Source of the DNA: Nibribacter roseus
Lineage (GTDB): Bacteria > Bacteroidota > Bacteroidia > Cytophagales > Hymenobacteraceae
Assembly: GCF_042662225.1 (NCBI RefSeq)
Contig: NZ_JBHSYQ010000006.1
Span: 293,942 to 357,941, forward strand
Reading direction: 5' to 3'
Length of the DNA stretch: 64,000 nucleotides
Shown here: piece after piece, positions 59,338-64,000 of the stretch
Layout: the number at the start of each line of letters is the position of its first letter
Numbering within the stretch: position 1 is the stretch's first letter
The notes under the pieces: model-generated
Seen by the model: the letters and a program-made list of their open reading frames with translations, nothing else
Told to the model about the DNA's origin: nothing
The model's database searches: none
Position numbers and translations under genes: made by a program

Positions 59338-60441
59338 ATGGAAAATAAGCATACGGAAGGAACGAAAGCAAAGCGGCCTTGGCAGGAAAGTGATTTGGTG
59401 AAGGGACGAGGAGCACAGTTCAACCCAACAAATCCCTATCTCAAGAATGAGTATGTATTAGAGCATCTGGAGGGGCTTGACGAGCCATGGGAGCAGAAGA
59501 CGGCCACGCAATTTTTTCAGGAATTCCCGAAAAAGATCGTGAATGAAGTCACATCGCCTGACTTAGGTTTGTCCTATTCTATGAATCCGTACCAAGGTTG
59601 CGAGCATGGCTGCGTTTACTGTTACGCCCGCAATACCCATGCCTACTGGGGGCTAGGAGCCGGTATAGATTTTGAGCAGAAGATCATCATCAAAGAGAAT
59701 GCGGCAGACGTGCTGAAGGCTCAGTTAGAGAACCCGAAGTGGGTGGTAAGGCCTATCATGTTGTCGGGCAACACAGATTGCTATCAACCCATTGAGGCTA
59801 AGAAAAAGATTACCCGTCAGCTGCTGGAAGTGCTGCTGCAGTACCGCCACCCTGTAAGCGTCATCACTAAAAACGCCCTTGTTTTACGCGACCTGGATCT
59901 GCTGCAGGAACTGCACCGCCACCGGCTGGTACACGTGAACATCTCTATCACTTCTTTGCAAGAATCGGTGAGGCAAAAGCTGGAACCGCGCACCGCTACT
60001 GGTGCCAAAAGACTGGCGGTGGTGCGGGCTTTGTCAGAGGCGGGTATTCCGGTAAACGTGATGGTGGCTCCAATTATACCAGGCTTAAATGATCATGAGG
60101 TGCCCGCTATTCTGGAGGCTTCAGCTCAGGCGGGAGCCCTGTCGGCGGCGTATACCATTGTTCGTCTTAACGGGGCCATTGCCGAGACTTTTGAAGACTG
60201 GATTCATAAAGCATACCCCGACAGAGCGGCCAAAGTTCTGAACCAGATCAAGGCTTGCCATGGGGGTTCTTTAAACGACAGTCAGTTTGGAAGACGCATG
60301 ACAGGGGAGGGGAAGTGGGCTGAAACAATCAAGGCGCTGTTCCAGGTGGCTTACCGCAAGCATTTTGCCGGAAGAGAAATGCCTCCCTATGATTTAACCG
60401 CCTTTACTCCCAGAACAGGCAAGCAGCTCACCATCTTCTAA
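59338..60441 (+). CDS. PA0069-family radical SAM protein
   Basis: 367 residues from ATG 59338 (a TTG 10 codons earlier is less likely). The 4Fe-4S radical SAM site is Cys88-x3-Cys92-x2-Cys95 in NPYQGCEHGCVYCYARNTH. Preceded by a conserved GRGAQFNPTNP. Distantly related to spore photoproduct lyase; the reaction of this group is not established. Cytoplasmic, monocistronic. Confidence 0.92.
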   Translation: MENKHTEGTKAKRPWQESDLVKGRGAQFNPTNPYLKNEYVLEHLEGLDEPWEQKTATQFFQEFPKKIVNEVTSPDLGLSYSMNPYQGCEHGCVYCYARNTHAYWGLGAGIDFEQKIIIKENAADVLKAQLENPKWVVRPIMLSGNTDCYQPIEAKKKITRQLLEVLLQYRHPVSVITKNALVLRDLDLLQELHRHRLVHVNISITSLQESVRQKLEPRTATGAKRLAVVRALSEAGIPVNVMVAPIIPGLNDHEVPAILEASAQAGALSAAYTIVRLNGAIAETFEDWIHKAYPDRAAKVLNQIKACHGGSLNDSQFGRRMTGEGKWAETIKALFQVAYRKHFAGREMPPYDLTAFTPRTGKQLTIF

Positions 60442-60990
60442 AGCAGCTATTACGCATTGTTTATGAAATATTCAGTACAAGATACAAGAAGTCTGTGGTG
60501 AAGTGATACTTGAAGTATAAGATTCTAATTGATTGACTCAGTTAAAATAGGATATTCGGTAAAAATCAATGGATGTCAGTATGTCAGTATAGATGTAAAA
60601 TTATTATTGATAGGCTTAGGTAGCTTATGAGCGGGTGAAATGCAATATGCAAGAGTAAGAGGCAGTACTTGGTGAGCCTGGTAAGGGAATAGTGGTTGTG
60701 ACAAATTTAGGGCATTCAGGAAATGAAGGTTTGCATCAGAGATTAGTGGGGGAAACAATGTTCCACGGGTGAAAGGAAAGATGCGCTAGAAACAAATAAA
60801 TTCAAGTAAGCCAAATTAATATAGCTTATTACTTAAATAAAAAGTAGAGGTGTTTTGACTTGCTCCAACTCAAATAGCAGGTGCTGCCGGAACAAAAGAC
60901 GTGTGAAGGAGTATACGAGCCTTATGGCACAAGGTTAGAGGCAGCTTATGAAATTTAGCTGGTTTTTGAAGAGTATACTTTTAGCCTCTT
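60442..60990. other. Gene-free stretch
   Basis: About 550 bases; no frame with convincing features, no repeat family member. The small reverse frames here have no start context. Confidence 0.45.
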
Positions 60991-61024
60991 TTGCAGCCAA
61001 ACAAAATCTTCATTTGTATCTTTA
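60991..61024 (+). promoter_or_regulatory. Promoter of EEP-family gene
   Basis: TTG (60991-60993) and TATCTTTA (61017-61024), spacing 23, similar to the Bacteroidota consensus. The start near 61031 leaves room for GTG 61058. Confidence 0.45.
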
Positions 61025-61057
61025 TAGGCGGGGAGATCCTTGCTATATTTGAGCGCC

Positions 61058-62203
61058 GTGCACGGAAATAAAATCAAAAGAAGCTTCTTGTTTAAACTCA
61101 TCGTGTTTCTGAATATAGGAGCTGCGGTGGCTTTGGTGCTCTCTCATTTCTCCTCTTACATTAACCCTTCCTTCTTTTGGGTAGCCAGTCTGGTAGCCTT
61201 GACTTTTCCAGCGCTACTGTTCCTGAACCTGCTCTTTATTCTGTACTGGTTACTGGTCAAAAGCCGGGCAATTTTTATATCAATGTTTGCGGTGCTTATA
61301 AGCTTTGACAACCTGAAAACCCAGCTCCAAATGAACCTCTTGGCAGACGAGTTGCCGGAGCAGGCGGAACAGATGCGGGTGCTCAGTTTCAATGCCCGTC
61401 TTTTCGATTTGTACAGGTGGAGCGGAAACCCTCGCACCCGCGAAAAGATATTTAAGATGGTGCAGGAAGAGTCACCAGACATTGTGTGCTTTCAGGAGTT
61501 TTACACTTCTAAGAAAGCGGGGCGTAATAACCTTGACACGCTTATAGTATTGCAGCGGGCTAAAAACAATCACGTGGCCTATACAGAAACTCTCCGCAAA
61601 ACCGATCACTGGGGAATAGCCACGTTCAGTGTTTACCCAATCGTGCATAAAGGAAATATACTATTTAACGAAGAAACTAACAACCTCTGCATTTACACTG
61701 ATCTACTGGTGGGGCAGGATACGGTGAGGGTGTATAACGTGCATTTTCAGTCGAACCGGTTTAAGCGGGAAGACTATGAATTTCTGGAAAACCCGGGGGC
61801 TGTCCCTTCAAGCGATGAGAAAATTGCTGCCTCCAGAAACATCATCAGGCGGTTGCAGGTGGGCGCTATAAAGCGGGCACGGCAGGTGGAAAAAGTAGCG
61901 GAACATATCAAGAACTCTCCGTACCCTGTCATTATTTGCGGTGACTTCAATGATCCGCCAGCTTCCTTCACGTATAATAAAATTAGCAAAGGCTTAGAAG
62001 ATGCCTTTGTGAAAACCGGTTGGGGAGTAGGTAATACGTACAATGGGCTGTACCCAATTTTACGCATAGATTACCTGTTGCATTCTCCGGAATTCTCCAG
62101 CAGCGGCTACCGAACTATCCGTCAGAATTTGTCAGATCATTACCCAATACTAGCAGATATCTGGTTGCCAAAAGGGACAGGACAAACAAATAAATCAGAA
62201 TAA
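61058..62203 (+). CDS. Membrane-anchored endonuclease/exonuclease/phosphatase family protein
   Basis: 381 residues from GTG 61058 (TTG 61040 is the alternative). Three N-terminal membrane segments (about 8-30, 36-55 and 60-80). The EEP fold follows: SFNARLFDL, CFQEF with catalytic Glu, HFQSNR, CGDFNDPPAS (Asp-x-Asn) and SDHYPI (His). It hydrolyses a phosphodiester; substrate could be nucleic acid, lipid or inositol phosphate. Active site probably on the outer side of the membrane is inference. Ends before a family A palindrome, convergent with the CDF gene. Confidence 0.9.
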   Translation: MHGNKIKRSFLFKLIVFLNIGAAVALVLSHFSSYINPSFFWVASLVALTFPALLFLNLLFILYWLLVKSRAIFISMFAVLISFDNLKTQLQMNLLADELPEQAEQMRVLSFNARLFDLYRWSGNPRTREKIFKMVQEESPDIVCFQEFYTSKKAGRNNLDTLIVLQRAKNNHVAYTETLRKTDHWGIATFSVYPIVHKGNILFNEETNNLCIYTDLLVGQDTVRVYNVHFQSNRFKREDYEFLENPGAVPSSDEKIAASRNIIRRLQVGAIKRARQVEKVAEHIKNSPYPVIICGDFNDPPASFTYNKISKGLEDAFVKTGWGVGNTYNGLYPILRIDYLLHSPEFSSSGYRTIRQNLSDHYPILADIWLPKGTGQTNKSE

Positions 62204-62212
62204 ATAGGCAGC

Positions 62213-62250
62213 TGTTTTTAGCCTGAATTTCTGAAATTAAGCCTGAAACA
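62213..62250. repeat. Family A palindrome, copy 25
   Basis: GTTTTTAGCCTGAATTT and AAATTAAGCCTGAAAC, 10 bases after the EEP gene, in a convergent gap. Confidence 0.65.
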
Positions 62251-62289
62251 AAAGGGCTGCATTCAAGATAAAGGCCGTTTGCTAAGCTG

Positions 62290-63282
62290 TTAAAGGGCGT
62301 GCTTTTCGTTTACAATTACGTTACTTAAGGTCCATTCTACCCGGTCTACAAACACATGTTCCCTTACTTTGCAGTCTGACTTGGTGCAGAGCCGGCAACT
62401 CAGCGGGGGCAGGCAGGGGTCCAGGTGAACGAAGAGTTCCACCACATCGCCCAGTTCTTCCTCAATGGTTTCCTGAAACAGCTCTACCTCTTTGTGAGAC
62501 TCCTGCAGGTTGAAATACCAAGGCAAGGTTAGATGGCAGTCTATGTGCAGGTGGCTGCCGTACTTGATCACGCGCATGTTGTGCAGGTCAATCCAGTTCT
62601 GGCGGCGGCGCTGGTTCAGTACCTGTATAATCCGCTCAATGAGCTGGTGGTCGGCCTCGTCCATCACGCCGGAAATTGAGTTGCGTACCAGTCCGTAGCC
62701 GGTGTAGGTAATGAAGGAGCCGAATATAATGGCCACCACAGAGTCTAACCAGAGCAGATCGGTAAAGTAGATGCACGCAAGGCCAATGATAAGGCCAAGG
62801 CTGGAATAGGCGTCAGAGAGCAGGTGCTTGCCGTTGGCGATGAGGGTAACGGAGCTGTGGCGGGTGCCATGCCGCACCAGGTACCGGCCGGCAAGATAGT
62901 TGGCTCCCCCTGTCAAGAACGTAAGGTACATACCCGTGTCAATTCTTGCAATAGTCTGCGGGTAAACCAGGTTGTAGACAGATTTACCAATAATGCCTAT
63001 TCCGGCTATAGCAATTAAGGTGCCCTCTAAACCTGAAGACAGAAATTCTATTTTCCCATGGCCATACGGGTGGTCCTGGTCTTTGGGTTTGGCCGCCAGA
63101 TACACACTGTACAGCGCTACCCCACCGGTCACAAAGTTGATGATGGATTCCAGGGCATCCGTTAGAATGGCATTTGATCGGGTAAGAAAAAAAGCACCAA
63201 ACTTCACGCCTAAGAGCACTAACGCCAATAAAAGCATATAGGCCATCAGGCGGATGGAAGATGTTGCCGAGGGTTGGGGCAT
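62290..63282 (-). CDS. Cation diffusion facilitator (metal efflux)
   Basis: 330 residues. Six membrane segments; DHPYGHGKIEF after TM2, TDALES in TM2 and HLLSDAYSSLG in TM5 give the Asp/His metal site of CDF transporters (Zn2+/Fe2+/Mn2+). The C-terminal cytoplasmic domain is extended and carries HLDPCLPPLSCRLCTKSDC, a Cys-rich sensor-like end. Exports divalent metal in exchange for protons. Metal not assigned. Confidence 0.92.
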   Translation of the reverse strand: MPQPSATSSIRLMAYMLLLALVLLGVKFGAFFLTRSNAILTDALESIINFVTGGVALYSVYLAAKPKDQDHPYGHGKIEFLSSGLEGTLIAIAGIGIIGKSVYNLVYPQTIARIDTGMYLTFLTGGANYLAGRYLVRHGTRHSSVTLIANGKHLLSDAYSSLGLIIGLACIYFTDLLWLDSVVAIIFGSFITYTGYGLVRNSISGVMDEADHQLIERIIQVLNQRRRQNWIDLHNMRVIKYGSHLHIDCHLTLPWYFNLQESHKEVELFQETIEEELGDVVELFVHLDPCLPPLSCRLCTKSDCKVREHVFVDRVEWTLSNVIVNEKHAL

Positions 63283-63449
63283 GCGTAAAGAATTAGTAAC
63301 CGTACCAGCTGTTCAAACGCAACAAAGCCGGAGAGGTGCTAAGGTAAACGCATTTTTTTTAAGAAAGGGCAAGAAGAGACTGTCAAAGACCTAATGCAAA
63401 TATTAGACCCTGTATTCTCTAGAAAACGAACGAAAGAGGGGGGGGGAGG

Positions 63450-63536
63450 CTACCCAAAGATGAGGCTCAATAGCCACGTTACCAGGGAAGCCAGCAGGCC
63501 TAAAAAGAAAAATAAGAAACCTAGTAGTGGATTCAT
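63450..63536 (-). CDS. Candidate 28-residue single-pass membrane peptide
   Basis: ATG 63536 to TAG 63450 encodes a peptide beginning MNPLLGFLFFFLGLLASLV that is hydrophobic over nearly its whole length, ending LLSLIFG. A G9 tract (63438-63446 on + strand) lies 3 bases beyond the stop. Short hydrophobic frames can occur by chance, so evidence is modest. Confidence 0.4.
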   Translation of the reverse strand: MNPLLGFLFFFLGLLASLVTWLLSLIFG

Positions 63537-63690
63537 AACAAAAATCTTTAATTAGAGTAAACATATTAAGATTCTTGCGGTATAACAAATTTAAGAAAGT
63601 CATGGCACATTAATATTTTGTTAATGTTGCTGTCGGAGTTTAGGGAATGAATGTATATACTTGTAATCTGTATCTCTAACAAATTGAGAA

Positions 63691-63885
63691 ATGGACACTG
63701 CAGTTAAAAAGAAAGTGGCCGGCAAGCCCATCGAAGATTTACTAAAGAACAACACGTTTCTTCCGTCAGGTGACAGCTACCTGCAGGAGTCTCTGCAAAG
63801 GCTTCAGCAGTTGCGTCAAGCCTACATGATCTCCCCTGCGGGGAAGAAAAGCGTATTCCGTTTACCCAAGCTTCAAAAGAAGTAG
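63691..63885 (+). CDS. Small hypothetical protein
   Basis: 64 residues, basic, helical (KKKVAGKPIEDLLKN, LQESLQRLQQLRQAYMI). Upstream CATTAA / TTAATG (63608-63626) may be regulatory. Cytoplasmic. Unrecognised; followed by a family A palindrome. Confidence 0.65.
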   Translation: MDTAVKKKVAGKPIEDLLKNNTFLPSGDSYLQESLQRLQQLRQAYMISPAGKKSVFRLPKLQKK

Positions 63886-63940
63886 TCTGCTAAGAACCTT
63901 CACGTTACAGTAAGTGGCGGAGTAGGTTTTTTATAAATAA

Positions 63941-64000
63941 AATCCGACGTCTGTTTTGGGCCTGATTTTAAGAAATCAGGCCCAAAACAGACGTCGGATT
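63941..64000. repeat. Family A palindrome, copy 26 (perfect)
   Basis: 60-base perfect inverted repeat: AATCCGACGTCTGTTTTGGG and its complement around CCTGATTTTAAGAAATCAGG. It starts 56 bases after the preceding stop and reaches the window end. Confidence 0.88.

Noticed and set aside
63438..63446. G9 tract as a phase-variation switch
   Set aside because: It follows the stop of the nearest small frame and lies in no recognised gene or promoter.
1883..64000. Family A copies as a CRISPR array
   Set aside because: Copies are kilobases apart, lie after genes, are palindromic throughout and have no spacers of regular length.

Overview
The window looks like a chromosomal segment of a Bacteroidota member, most likely Cytophagales / Hymenobacteraceae (Rufibacter- or Pontibacter-like; genus is inference). 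Reasons: a giant adhesin with a type IX secretion C-terminal sorting domain next to a PorP/SprF partner, two TonB-dependent receptors with N-terminal carboxypeptidase-regulatory-like domains, promoters of the Bacteroidota TTG / TAnnTTTG type, scarce Shine-Dalgarno sequences, and several Bacteroidota-typical families (DUF2723/GT117, DUF3098, gluconate dehydrogenase subunit 3 with GMC oxidoreductase). There are no rRNA, tRNA or CRISPR features that I can see.

Layout. 1-10 kb: edge-truncated nuclease-like gene, DEAD-box helicase, a TonB receptor with a palindromic operator over its -10 region, a FAD/Rieske oxidoreductase, SDR, DsbA-like and universal stress proteins, separated by repeat-rich gaps. 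10-19 kb: a DUF3098-DUF2723 fusion, a histidine kinase and an OmpR-type regulator separated by a lipoprotein and an AlkD-like gene, and a LEA14-like protein. 19-28 kb: large catalase, CorA, HAD phosphatase, DoxX, DUF805, and a GMC oxidoreductase pair. 28-33 kb: a tandem pair of unknown paralogues, tyrS with an apparent tyrosine leader-peptide attenuator, and PAS and CZB-like signalling proteins. 33-38 kb: an accessory patch with a lone restriction-type nuclease, a RAYT transposase inside perfect 30-bp inverted repeats, and small genes. 38-47 kb: an outer-membrane barrel, MscS channel and small membrane proteins. 46-53.6 kb: the T9SS adhesin and its PorP/SprF partner. 54-64 kb: two disordered-protein genes, a lipoprotein-Sco-cytochrome c operon, a radical SAM protein, an EEP-family protein and a CDF metal transporter.

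The common theme outside genes is repeats. The dominant one, called family A here, is a 36-60 bp palindrome with core GTTTTnGGCCTGnTTTT / complementary arm, present about 26 times and usually 3-60 bp after a stop codon. The core is conserved while the outer stem differs in each copy but remains self-complementary. Families B (GCAAGCGTCCGCTTG), C/D (CTCCCCCTT...GTTTACA plus CATCCCGAG...) and E (GGATTTGCAATCC) are lower-copy intergenic elements. The best candidates for undescribed biology are the tyrS attenuator, family A, a family A copy sitting in frame at the DUF3098-DUF2723 junction, and the RAYT unit. All family assignments are from motif recognition by eye; no database search was run.
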